In this document: piece after piece, positions 1-10,811 of the stretch
Numbering within the stretch: position 1 is the stretch's first letter
How the letters are laid out: each line of letters starts with the position of its first letter
Assembly (NCBI GenBank): GCA_003707065.3
Contig: PPXM03000009.1
Coordinates: 62,001-126,000, forward strand
DNA length: 64,000 nt
Origin: Trigonopsis variabilis
Lineage: Eukaryota > Ascomycota > Trigonopsidomycetes > Trigonopsidales > Trigonopsidaceae
Direction: 5' to 3'
Notes under the pieces: model-generated
What the model was told of the DNA's origin: nothing
The model's database searches: none
What the model saw: the letters and a program-made list of their open reading frames with translations, nothing else
Made by a program: the position numbers and the translations under genes

Positions 1-966
1 GAGTACAGTGGCGAGTCGCAGGTGCCAAACAAAATCATGGACGAGGCGCTGTCCCTGTTTAAAGAAAAAAATCTCGTGACTGAAGATAAGGGCGCGACTT
101 TGATCGACCTGACTCCCTACAACAAGAAACTAGGCAAAGCGGTGATCCAAAAGCGCGATGGTACCACTCTGTATCTGACTCGAGACGTGGGAGCCGCTAT
201 TGACCGATATGCTCGATTCCACTTCGATAAAATGATCTACGTGGTGGCCTCCCAACAAGATCTCCATCTCGCTCAGCTTTTCAAGATCCTCGAGTTGCTT
301 GATCTTCCCTGGGCCAAGGATCTTATCCACGTCAACTTTGGCATGGTTCTCGGAATGAGCACTCGAAAGGGCACTGTGGTCTTTTTGGACAACATTCTTG
401 AAGAGGCCAAAGAAAACATGCACCAGGTCATGAAGAAGAATGAAACCAAATACTCGTTGGTCGAGAACCCTGAAGAGGTCGCCGACATTGTCGGCCGCTC
501 GGCTGTCATGATCCAAGATATGCAAGGCAAGCGAATCAACAACTATAAATTCGATTGGTCGCGAATCTTGACTTTTGAAGGTGACACCGGCCCTTATCTC
601 CAATACGCCCATTCCCGTCTTTGCTCGGTTGAACGCAAGGCTCTGACTGATTATGGCTTCTCGCCCCAAGACTATCAAAACGCCAACCTTGACCTTGTCA
701 CCGAGCCCGCAGGCGAAAACATCGTCCGCTCGTTGGCCCTCTACCCCGAAATCCTCCTCATGGCCAGCCGAAACTATGAACCTTCCACCATTTGCACCTA
801 CCTCTTCCGCTTGGCCCATCTTGTTTCCAGCGCCTACGACGTCCTCTGGGTGGCCAACCAGGAGAAAGATCTCGCTCTCGCCCGTTTGGCTGTCTACGCT
901 GCTGCTCGCCAGGTCATCAACAATGGCATGCGCCTCTTGGGTCTAACTCCAGTGGAACGGATGTAA
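1..966 (+). CDS. Arginyl-tRNA synthetase, C-terminal part (5' truncated by window edge)
   Basis: Charges tRNA-Arg with arginine in the cytosol (class I synthetase). The frame is open from base 1, so the N-terminal part lies upstream and about 321 residues are visible. The first residues (YSGESQV) and the block GMSTRKGTVVFLDNILEEA match the end of the Rossmann catalytic core of eukaryotic/fungal ArgRS; in this clade a GMSTRKG-type sequence occupies the KMSKS region. The block EGDTGPYLQYAHSRLCS starts the anticodon-binding DALR domain, and the protein ends in the typical short NNGMRLLGLTPVERM. No mitochondrial or cytosolic targeting can be judged without the N-terminus. No intron is seen in this part. 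The gene converges on Trm732, whose stop is about 90 bp away. Confidence 0.95.
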   Translation, partial: EYSGESQVPNKIMDEALSLFKEKNLVTEDKGATLIDLTPYNKKLGKAVIQKRDGTTLYLTRDVGAAIDRYARFHFDKMIYVVASQQDLHLAQLFKILELLDLPWAKDLIHVNFGMVLGMSTRKGTVVFLDNILEEAKENMHQVMKKNETKYSLVENPEEVADIVGRSAVMIQDMQGKRINNYKFDWSRILTFEGDTGPYLQYAHSRLCSVERKALTDYGFSPQDYQNANLDLVTEPAGENIVRSLALYPEILLMASRNYEPSTICTYLFRLAHLVSSAYDVLWVANQEKDLALARLAVYAAARQVINNGMRLLGLTPVERM

Positions 967-1058
967 GATACAAGTGTAAATAGGAACATGACACCAGGTT
1001 TTATAATACACAATACCTGTACCCTTGAATACATGCAATCCCTCTCACACATCTCCAC

Positions 1059-4000
1059 TTATTGGTCAACGTCTTTTATCAAATCCTCGAGGCATTCGCC
1101 AGCATAAGCTATTGCAAACGGCTCTGGTAACCGCGTCCACGATAAAGGCTTATCAGGCCCCAATGACGATTCTATGGAGTGCAGACTAGCCAATTGAGCC
1201 GAAAGCTCTGCTGCATAAGGTCCAAAGACGTCCGGAGAACCTTTGAGAGGCTCAGAATATAAAGACGTACAATGAACACGATCATAGTAGAGGTTCTGCT
1301 TTTCAACCGTGAACAGCAGCTCGTCACTTGTTAGAGAGGCCTCCAACTGTTCGCTAAGAGGCGCCCCTGAACTTAGGGAGAGATGACCCGAAGTAATACC
1401 ATTAATCAAGGCCTTGGGGTAAACGCTAGTGGTCTTGAGATAACTAATGAGTAACTTCTCAACGTGGGCGTAGTAATATTCCGTGTCCAACCCGAGAACT
1501 TGTCGAGATATGAAAGATGCCGCCCTGATTCGAAGTTCCTCATCGTCGTCAAGCAAAAAGGAGTAAAGAGACAAGACCAATTTTGGAGACGTCTGGCCAG
1601 ATGACATTAGATTGAGCAGTCCCTTTAAAGCAGCGAGTCTAAACGGATATTCCGCGTTTTCATCGATATACGGTTTAAGGGTCATAACATACTTGTCGAG
1701 CTTTGAGGTATCATGGGAATAGTCGACAGTGAGATATCCAAACGATTCAACGGCTGCAATGACGATTTTATCCGTAAACCTGCCATTTTCAAAGCCATTG
1801 GTCACGATCTCTTCAACCATGCTATAGAGGAGATTTTGACGGGATTCAGGAAGACGAATCTTCTTGTCAACTATCAACTGACAATATAAGGTCAACGCGG
1901 GCCCTTTGATTTGATCCCAGCCCTCAGAATCGGATACCAACGTCCATAGAGTGTCTAGAATGGGGGAGACGTCAACAAGTCTATCGAGTCGCGCATGGAG
2001 ATAGTACAAGCACTCAAGTTGCGTTTCATAGCAAGGGCTATTTAAGCAGTTGATAACCAGATCTGTCCAGGCTGGGTTCCGCTCGTACAGATACAGATAG
2101 AGCCGGCTCAGCTCGCGATAGTAAAGCCGATCGTCTGAATTATACGACTTCAGTGACAAGGCATCGGCCATAACCAGTTTGGTTTCAAGAATCTCGTCGT
2201 ATCCCAGCTGCTGCCCGATCATCCAGAGTAGCTTCAAATAAGCTGCCTTGGTGAAAGGACACGAGTTGAGACCTATAAAGACGTCAAACTGGGAATTTAG
2301 TTTAGAAACAAGCACTTTAAGGTCTGCAGTTAGTTTATGTTGACGAGGTAAACGCTTACCATCGGTATTAAGGAGCTTCCTGCCCACAAACTCTTGGGAG
2401 GCCAACAGATGACCATGCAACCGATTTTGTTTATCCAAGCTCATAGTATCGAGAAGTTGGACGCATATAGCCTTAGAATCATCGACAGAAAACACAGAGG
2501 GCAAAGCCATAGCGGCCATCTCTCGCACCTTCCACAGAGGGCTGTTCAAGCAGTTGAGCACTAATGGCTGAAACGATGCAGTTCCGTCATAACCAGGCAA
2601 GGTCTGCAAACGTGACAGAACCGACAGAACAGGATAGACGGTTTCATGGGCCGAAGGGGAGTGTTGGTCGAGATACCGGTGAAGATGATTGAGGAGAATG
2701 GGACGAATATCTTTGTATCTGGAGAAAAACACTTTGGCTGACATGGCAGCGTATGTCTTTTTTGGTCCAAACAAGCGTGTCTGAAGAGCAGTAAATAACA
2801 TAACACCACAGTTCCGCAGAGCCCATATTTCATGCGATAGGAGACTCAATGCGAGGGACAAGGCTTGATCAGCGTATGGGGTTGATAAAGTGCCAAGCCG
2901 GCTTTCTGTAAAGATCGCTTTGATACTGTTCACGGCGTGCACTTGAGGAAGGCTGACTTTGTCATCTCCAGAGGATGTAACAACGTCCATGTTGGCAATA
3001 GAAAAGAGTCGAGCCATTGTAGACGCTACTAGTGACTCTGGGTCTTTCTTTTTGGCCGAGAGAACGGCGGTAATGAGAAAAGGAAGGCCTCCCGATCTGC
3101 GGGTAATGGACTGCGACCGGACAATCAACTGGTCGAGATTGATTTCGAGCCATTCCAAGGGTAGCGCTCTGATGTCTTCGTGGGAGGAATTGAAACAGAA
3201 AGCACACAGCTCCATAAATGTAGGATGAATAGCGGAGAGCGCTCCTCGGTGTCGAATGGAAGCCAATTGAACCATAAGGGTCTCTCCAAGACATTTCAAC
3301 TGGTCTTTGTCCAGTAGCGGGAGATCCAAGGTGCGGCATTTAATCATCAGAGCTTCGATCAGACAGCTCGACTCTCGCAAAGCTCTCCAAGAAAAGTTGG
3401 AGATAACTTGAGCGGCTGAGCCGTATCGTTCATCAAGCTCTGCTAAATCGTCATTGCCGAGGTCATCTGGGGTGTTTCCTTCGGGGGAATTGTGAGAAAG
3501 TATGGGATCGACGATATCCCATGTCGTCAAGAAACATGCGATTAACTCCCTGATATGATTTCTCCAGCGCTCGATATTCTGCGAATCTATTTGTACTTGC
3601 TCAATTATTAAACGGAAAGATATGAATAATCCATGCAAGGCCTTTGACTTGACCACTCCAACAAGATCACGCTGGGCCCAGGAAAGAATCTGACGACACT
3701 CACCGATTAGCCGATCAAGTAGGTTGGATGGATCAGGGGAAAGCGAATAGGAAAGAGCAATGATCCTAGCACCACCATCACCCTCTCTACCTTTGAAACC
3801 ATAGGAAATCTCTAGTCCCTTGTCGACCAATTCTGACAAGTTGTCAAGACCAGGTAGAGGGCGAGGACTGAGCATTAATAACTGTTCAGACATCTGCCTT
3901 ATATCATCAAAATTGTTTAGATAATTATCAAGCAGCCTGTGGATAAGGAGGGGAGAAAATACCGACATATGGAATGGGAAAGTCACGTCTTGGGATTCAA

Positions 4001-5417
4001 TCAGTTTAGGATCAATATTTTTGTCGAGACCGGATCGTATGACGACAAAAAGAAACCTCAACGAGTTGTGAAGGCGCTGATAAGAAGAATAAGGGCGTAG
4101 CTGGTCGATCAAGAAGGAAACAAACCATTCTGTAAAGGCTTTAGTCTCTACATAATGGTCGTTCCAGAGGACAGACTTCTCGAGGTCATAAGATTTAATC
4201 TTCTGCGAGTCACGTAACAATCGATAGGAGGACTCTCTTAATCTAATGAACAAGCGCCGTAGCAGTCCGAATATGGTATTGCGGAACTCTGCGTCGGGAT
4301 CGACAAAAAACTCATCAAGCGCTGATTTAATCAAAGCAAACGCCACTACAGGAACGGGTTTAGAAGTCTGAATGCTCATGACCAGCAAGGAAAATCCGTT
4401 TGAGCGAAACAAATGCGAAGAGTGGTGGATGAGGTTCCGTATGAAGTCGAAATCAATCAATCCGTCATACTGAGAGGCATCCAATATTCCATTTTCTTGG
4501 GCAGTAGTAAGGCACGACACGAGGGCAGCGATAGATTGGACGTCGGCCCAATCGCGCTGGGCGTGACTATGGGATCTGATGAATTCGAGGAATGCCGGAC
4601 TGGAGATCTTTGAAATACCAGGCAAGAGATACATCTGGACTGGAGACCTTGTCGATGGGTTTTTCAATGCTTGCCATATGGATCCATCCCACTGGCCGAC
4701 ATAGGTGGTCAGATCGAGATGGCGCTCAAACTTTTTTAAAAGAGCGATATAAAGACGAGATATCGGATGAATTAGACTAGACGAATCCATATGACTGATC
4801 AGTGAAAACAGCTCGTCTCCTTGAGTAACAAGCCATTCAGCGTCTAATTCCTTTACCAGCAACCCAAGGATCAAATATAGGGACTTGTTGGTCTTGGGTA
4901 TAGTTTGGAGGCTGTACTCTGTATATTTCTTGTAAAGAGCGATCTCTTGATCTCTAGGATAGCAAGACTTGACCAGGGCTAGAAACTTGTGTAGCAGTTC
5001 CCTGATAGCGTTCCATTGTGGAGTCGAGCTGTTTAACCAAAACTCGGCAACAAACCTGAATACTATATGAACTGATCCGGAATTAACCTCCGATTCTAGC
5101 CGAGAATACATCAAGCTTCGAAGCTCAGGATCAAGATCCATGACACCACACGCACGCGTCATCCAAAGACTTAGACAGTCGCATGTCAAGACCTTGAGCG
5201 AAGATATATCGGATCCTTGGTACATGTACTCGATCAAATCGTTGTAGCTATCCAGAAACAGTCTTTTTCGTTAGCTCATCTTTGGCAAAAGCACCCACCC
5301 ATAGCTTCCTCCACAGATCTCCTTGATCTCCAACGGCTTGACGGCCCTATAGAATTCATTAAACAATTTCAGAGCATCATGGCTCAATTCTAGCCGAGGA
5401 AGGCCATCATGGGACAT
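1059..5417 (-). CDS. TRM732: Trm732/THADA-like protein (tRNA 2'-O-methylation partner, DUF2428)
   Basis: In yeast, Trm732 partners the Trm7 methyltransferase to place the 2'-O-methyl group at position 32 of the tRNA anticodon loop; the human homologue is THADA. The product is a large alpha-helical repeat protein. I model two exons: 5417-5299 starting MSHDGLPRLELSHD, and 5247-1059. A 51-nt intron (5298-5248, GTGGGT...TAG with a CTAAC branch) joins them in frame at GGSYG/YNDLIEYM. This gives about 1435 residues, close to the 1420 of yeast Trm732. The DUF2428 signature IWALRNCGVMLFTALQTRLF lies near residue 850. The remainder is HEAT/ARM-like helices. It is not similar to any methyltransferase itself, as expected for the family. 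The identification rests on the signature and size. Confidence 0.88.
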
Positions 5418-5557
5418 GTCCTGGAAATTTTATTTTGTTACTGTAGCGTTCCTGGGAAGTAATTCGCAACGTCCATGGACCTCATCATGATGCAGGGCTG
5501 ATAGTTGAATAGTGTTTGAAGGGCAACTGCGCTTTTAACATTATCAAACAAACTACT

Positions 5558-5905
5558 CTATTTTGGGCTTTTTCTAGACGCATATTGAACTATTTCTGCC
5601 GCACTAGCTTGTTTCTGCACTTTTGCCTGTCGTGGCAAGTCGTCGGGTCGTGCTCTTTGAAACAGCTTTCTACGGTCTTGGCTTTGTGATCTATTCAAAA
5701 GGCTCCATGGAAGATATGGAAAGTAATAGGTAGGAAGAGGTGCCGATAATATTATGCTCTTGAGGATTGTCACTGGGATCACAGGAACTAAGTACTCATG
5801 CAAACTTTTTAGCAAAGCAATAGATAACAAGGCAAAGCACTGTATGACAAAGGCAAACATTCTTATTGGAAGACCGCGCCTTTTCAATTCCAATGGGTGG
5901 CTCAT
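5558..5905 (-). CDS. Hypothetical small membrane protein (115 aa)
   Basis: I do not recognise this protein. From the ATG at 5905 it has a short basic N-terminus (KRRGLPIR). Two hydrophobic stretches follow, about residues 16-35 and 41-62, and then a basic, hydrophilic C-terminal tail with Gln/Lys-rich sequence. This looks like a small two-span membrane protein with a soluble tail, perhaps of the ER or mitochondria. It lies 141 bp upstream of the Trm732 start on the same strand, and its own 5' side faces the carboxypeptidase S promoter. No intron is needed. The ORF is short enough to be chance. The hydrophobic pattern and position in an otherwise empty gap are the only support. Confidence 0.4.
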   Translation of the reverse strand: MSHPLELKRRGLPIRMFAFVIQCFALLSIALLKSLHEYLVPVIPVTILKSIILSAPLPTYYFPYLPWSLLNRSQSQDRRKLFQRARPDDLPRQAKVQKQASAAEIVQYASRKSPK

Positions 5906-6631
5906 CAATCCATGCTGATAGACAAGCCTATAAAGATTGGCATTACCACTAGTCAGCCTCTCTTGATGAGCTGCGCGGAATTATTTGTGGCAGCGAATAA
6001 CAGGTTCTATTTATTGACTCCAGCCTTCCGGCAGAGCACGAGGGAATATCCGATCTACGTCCATGGCGATCTTGCCGCATCAGGTGGTGGACGCACGCTA
6101 CTCCAACAAGCAATTGCTTGACGATCAAACGATCAGCTAACGAGTGTACATCTGAACGAGATGGTGCGAGTGACTAACAAAACAGTCACCAAGTATTGAT
6201 GATCAACTGCAAGGGGCTTTTCCACCCATGTCGTGACGAGCCTGAGTCGTCGTTTTATTGTATAGGGACATCTCCGATGAGGCTTTCCCTATCAGGCAAC
6301 GACGTGCCGGTCACTTCCCAATGAAGACGCAACCAGCCCAAACGAGCGACAGAACAAGGGATCTTAGCGTCAAGAAAGCATTGAGTTCAACAAAGCTTGT
6401 AGTAAAAATAAATCACATTCAATGAGAAGTCTTTTTTTTTTAGTCGTCCTTGTAATTCGAGCAGCGATCCCGTGACAGTCCTGTGACTAGCAGCTGTCTG
6501 GAGCGGCAAGATGCTTCCAGAAAAGGAAAGCGGATAATAATGGCCTGTCAAGGACGTATCAATATCCAAAAGCAGTGGCGTCATACTATAAATATCTAGA
6601 CGACGCACCTTGCTCCACAAGGCAACTCATC
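5906..6631. other. Intergenic region upstream of carboxypeptidase S
   Basis: No gene is supported here. Short ORFs lack start context or coding character. The right end holds the CPS1 TATA element. The sequence otherwise is mixed-composition spacer between divergently oriented ORFs. Confidence 0.6.
6587..6594 (+). promoter_or_regulatory. TATA element upstream of carboxypeptidase S
   Basis: TATAAATA stands about 38 bp before the ATG at 6632. An in-frame ATG at 6575 would place the start codon upstream of this TATA box, so 6632 is the better start. The distance implies a very short leader if this box is used. Confidence 0.5.
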
Positions 6632-9096
6632 ATGACTGACCCCGAAAAGCAACAACTCAACATCGAAGAGGTTCAAGTGCAACAGCCCAATGTCGAAGCT
6701 GCTCACGCTGCCCGCAGACGTCGACTTGGTATCGCCGCCAAAATCGTGTTAGGTCTTACCGCCTTCTCGGCTATCACCGGCTTCGCTGTCGGCCCCAAGC
6801 GGATTGCTCATTGCCTTGAAGCAATGCAGAATGACTTTCATCACTCGATGGACCACCATGGTCCCCATGGTCCTCACGCTAAAGGACCTCACGGACCTCA
6901 CGATGGTCCCCATGATGCTCACGCCAAGGGACCCCGTCCCCACGGACTTGGCCGACTTCCCCCACCTGGAGATGCTCCTGAGTTCCCTCCCGCTGAGGTT
7001 GAGGTGATTGTCAATGAAGTTGAGGTTGATGGCGAGATGGTGCAGGAGGTTACTATCCAGCCCGTCTCTTCTCTTGACGAGGACCGCGTCCACGGCTTTG
7101 AAGCTTTTGAACCCCACTTCTCTGCCGAGCAGATCAAGGAGAACTTGGAGAAGTACGAGAATGAGCTTGGCAAGGCTTTTGAGAAGTTTGACTTTGACCA
7201 CTATGTCGAAGAGTTCCAAGAGACTGGCGTTTCTCTTTTGGAGTACCTTGACAAGGTCGTCGAGGCCAACTTTGACCACGGCAAGTTCTCGCCCAAGGAA
7301 GAGGAAGACTCCGATGCTGAATCCGACGACGAGGAGGAGCACAAGAAGGAGAAAGCCCCCAAGAAGAAGGGATGCAACGGTAAAGGAAAGGGTAAGGGTA
7401 AGGGCCATGACGAGTACTTAAAGGGTAAAGGTCATGGCAAGGGCGTTAAGGGTAAGGAGTAAAGATTAGCGGGTCTTAGTGGATACACAGAGGGTCGTCT
7501 ATTGTTTCTATTGATATTTGATTGCTTACATATGTAGATGCTACTGCCGAGTTATGCTCACAGCCGGCCCCGTTGTCTCCTTCGGCCAACTCGGAAGTTT
7601 TTGACAAAGTTAAGAGCGCGTTTGCCGATCCTGCCTACGTCAACGCTTCCGCGGAACTGTTGGGCGGCTTAGTTCGTATTCCTTCAGAATCATTCGATGA
7701 CATGGGACCACTCGGTGAGGATCCTCGCTGGGATATCTTTTACAAGATCGAAGAGTATCTCAAAAACACTTTCCCTGAAGTGTTTGAGACCTTTGAACTT
7801 GTCCACACCAACACTCACAACTTGATCTTGACCTGGAAAGGCTCCAACGCTGACTTGAAGCCCATTCTCTTTACTGCGCATCAAGATGTCGTCCCTGTTC
7901 TCCCCGATACCGTTTCTCAATGGACCCATCCTCCTTTCAGTGGCTTCTTTGATGGAGAAGTTGTGTGGGGACGGGGTTCTTTTGACGACAAGAATTCCTT
8001 GGTTGCTCTGTTCGAAGGCGCCACTCAATTGATCAAGGCTGGATTCAAACCCTCCCGATCCGTGATTATTGGTCTTGGATTTGATGAAGAGGTCAGCGGC
8101 AAGCAAGGAGCTAAGAACTTGGCTCCTTACATTGAAGAGACATATGGCCCCAAAGGAATCTTTTTGTTACTTGATGAGGGTTCTGCCATTATCGAGCAAT
8201 TTGATACCCCCTTTGCCGTCGTCGGAACCGGCGAGAAGGGATACATTGATCTGATCGTCAATGTCCACACTGCCGGCGGCCACGGCTCCATTCCTCCCGA
8301 CCATACTGGCATTGGTATCCTTTCCGCTGCGGTTGCCTTGATTGAAAAGCATCCCTTCACTCCTCGAGTTGCTCCTGTGAACCCTACTTATGGCATGCTT
8401 GGCTGTATGTCAGAGTATGGTGAAGACTTCCCTCCCGTGGCCAGCCACTTACTTGGTGCCATTGGCAATGGAAGTGTCAAGGCTGAATACCAACTTGGAA
8501 AGATCCTTTCCCATGAAGTCACAACCCGTTACTTGGTTGCCACCAGTCAAGCCGTCAACAAGATTGAAGGAGGAATCAAGGTCAATGCCTTGCCTGAATC
8601 TGCCACTGCTGAAGTGAATATCCGAATTGCAGTCGAGTCATCTGTCGATGAGGTGAAGGAGCATTATGCCAAACTCCTCAAGGCCATTGCTCATCGATTT
8701 GATCTTGAATACTATCCTTTTATTCCCGGTGCTGAGGAGTCATCCAACAAGTTCCGATTGGAGCTTCAAATTGATACCAACTCGTTGGAGCCTGCTCCTA
8801 TTTCACCTGCCGACGCCCCCGAGTTTAAATTGTTTGCCGGTACCATCAAGGATGCTCTTTCTGAGACCTTTGACAAAGAAGTCGTGGTGACCCCTGGCAT
8901 CATGACTGGAAACACAGACACTCGCTACTACTGGAACGTCACCGATCATATTTATCGTTTCTTCCCCACTCGGATCCGCGGCAAGTTCAACAATGCCCAC
9001 ACCGTGGACGAGTTTACTTTTATTGAAGATCACATCAACGTTGCCAAGTTCTACGCCGAGCTGGTGTTGAATGCCGACGAAGCCGATCTTCCTTAG
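6632..9096 (+). CDS. CPS1: Vacuolar carboxypeptidase S-like M20 metallopeptidase with enlarged stalk
   Basis: Family role: a dizinc M20A peptidase that removes C-terminal residues from small peptides in the vacuole. It is made as a type II membrane precursor. I model exon 1 as 6632-7451 and exon 2 as 7538-9096. The 86-nt GTAAGG...TAG intron joins in frame as KGVKG/DATAELC. The protein is about 792 residues, versus about 576 in yeast Cps1. There is a cytosolic tail (1-31) ending RRRRL, a membrane span (about 33-52), a His-Gly-Pro-rich stretch (about 70-104), an acidic helical segment, and a Lys-Gly repeat to about 273. The enzyme domain then starts at CSQPAPLSPS, aligning with the same point in yeast Cps1. 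Metal and catalytic motifs are present: TAHQDVVP (His about 388), GRGSFDDKNS, GFDEEVSG, LLLDEGSAI and NNAHTVDEF. The roughly 200-residue luminal insertion is the unusual part. Confidence 0.9.
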
Positions 9097-9464
9097 ACCA
9101 CTTTAGACAGTAGACCTGTTTAGAAATTTTTTATTTATTGAACAATAGCGAGAGTGTAGGTAGTACATTGATTTATTTAGGACAAGTAGCGTGAGTTGGT
9201 AGTGGCTTTGGGAGTGATAGCGAGAGAGTAGAGCAAAGGGATTTGATTACCTGATTAGGAATATAGCTGGCTAAACAGAGCGAGAGTAGAAAAATAGGCT
9301 CCATCCAAACTGAAATTCTTAGCTTTACCTGAGTTGTTGGAGATCAATTTCTGTTGGTGATAACAACGACTGGGTTACCAGAGACAGCACACCCTATCTG
9401 CCCAGCTTGCACAAAGTGACTCACCAACTCACCAACTCACCGACTTACTTTTCACAGTTAATCA
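9097..9464. other. Intergenic spacer, CPS1 to CBR1
   Basis: No gene is seen. A short imperfect tandem run of AACTCACC-type octamers (about 9418-9446) sits just before the CBR1 start, and GCGAGAGTAG-like words recur upstream of it. Confidence 0.6.
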
Positions 9465-10546
9465 ATGAGCACTAAGACTGATCCAAGTGAGCTACTTACT
9501 ACACCTCTTCATGGAGTGTTTATCCCTGTTGGATTAGTTCTTTTAGGAACTGCAATCGTTAAATGGCAGTATCTTCCCTATGCCATCGTGCTGTCGTTTG
9601 TCTTGGCTGCTCACAAGTTTTATAGAGGACGTGAGTAATTCACGGGGGATAGACTTGCTAATCATTCTAGGATCAAGAGCGGTTCTTAAGAAGGATGTCT
9701 ATCAAGAGTTTCCTTTAGTTGAAAAGACTATTATATCTCATAACACTGCTGTGTAAGAACTCAAGTCCTGGGTGCACTGCTGACTCTAGCTATCGTTTTG
9801 CTTTACCCGGAAAGAACGACCGCTTGGGTCTGCCTATTGGACAGGTGAGTTGATATGTGATAAGGGCCTCTTGCTAATATCCATAGCATGTCACCGTTGC
9901 AGCTGAGATTGATGGAAAGGACATTGCCCGATCATATACGCCCTCGAGCAGTGATGAGGATTTGGGACATTTTGACTTATTAATTAAGGTACGCATCTTT
10001 TGCAAGAACGAGACAGACTAACATCTTTAGTCGTACCCTACTGGAAATGTTTCCAAACACTTTGCTACTCTTCGTCTCGGACAAACCATCCGTGTCCGTG
10101 GACCCAAGGGGAATATGACTTATACACCCGGATTGGTTCGAGCTTTCGGAATGATTGCTGGCGGCACTGGCATCACTCCCATGCTTCAGATCATTCGCGC
10201 CATTTTGCGGAATCCTGAGGACAAGACCAAGGTCGACTTGATTTTCGCCAATGTCAAGTACGAAGATATTCTTCTTAAAGACGATCTGGATGTTTTGTCC
10301 CAGACTCATGAGAATTTCAATGTCCACTATGTCTTGAATACTCCTCCTGAGAACTGGACCGGAGATGTTGGCTTTGTTACTGCCGATCTCATCAAGCAGT
10401 ACTGCCCTGCTCCCGCCAAGGATGTCAAGATCCTTCTCTGTGGCCCTCCTCCTATGGTATCTGCCATGAAAAAAGCTACTCTTGAACTTGGATACGAAAA
10501 AGCCCGCCCTGTTTCGAAGCTAGAAGATCAAGTCTTTACCTTTTAG
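9465..10546 (+). CDS. CBR1: NADH-cytochrome b5 reductase
   Basis: An FAD flavoenzyme that passes electrons from NADH to cytochrome b5 for sterol and fatty-acid desaturation, anchored in the ER or outer mitochondrial membrane. There are five exons: 9465-9630, 9671-9752, 9790-9844, 9887-9988 and 10031-10546. The four introns are 37-42 nt, all GT-AG and in frame, giving 306 residues. The N-terminus has two hydrophobic stretches (about 17-30 and 37-48) as the membrane anchor. FAD-binding RSYTPSS follows, then [10 protein letters not shown], the NADH-domain motif [14 protein letters not shown], and LLCGPPPM. The C-terminus EDQVFTF is the family hallmark. The sequence tracks yeast Cbr1 closely (for example [15 protein letters not shown] and LGLPIGQHV), so the microsomal form is more likely than mitochondrial Mcr1. 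Confidence 0.95.
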
Positions 10547-10811
10547 ATTTAATCAGGCAAAAGTGAAATTTAGATGCCCTGTTACACTCTCCCGTAGCTC
10601 TATCATATCTTACTTGTCTGGTTCTGTGACAATCCCTTTTCCCAAAGGGAACGTTCCTTCATAGCTCAAATGTGGCACTTTGCATTGTACTTGACCTAAC
10701 TGATCTGGCGGACAAGCAGAGCAGGCCCATTGTGTAGAGTTCCCTAGCAACAGCGATTGGCCTTACGCTAGCACCCCACAGTGGTCATTCAGGACCTCTA
10801 TAGTAGCCGTC

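Noticed and set aside
130-819. 229-codon ORF antisense to ArgRS
   Set aside because: A shadow of a strongly conserved coding sequence on the other strand.
6575-6631. Upstream in-frame ATG for carboxypeptidase S
   Set aside because: It lies before the TATAAATA element and would add residues with no similarity to the family.
6749-7408. 219-codon ORF antisense to carboxypeptidase S exon 1
   Set aside because: A mirror of the repetitive Lys/Glu/His coding sequence; the plus strand gives the conserved protein.
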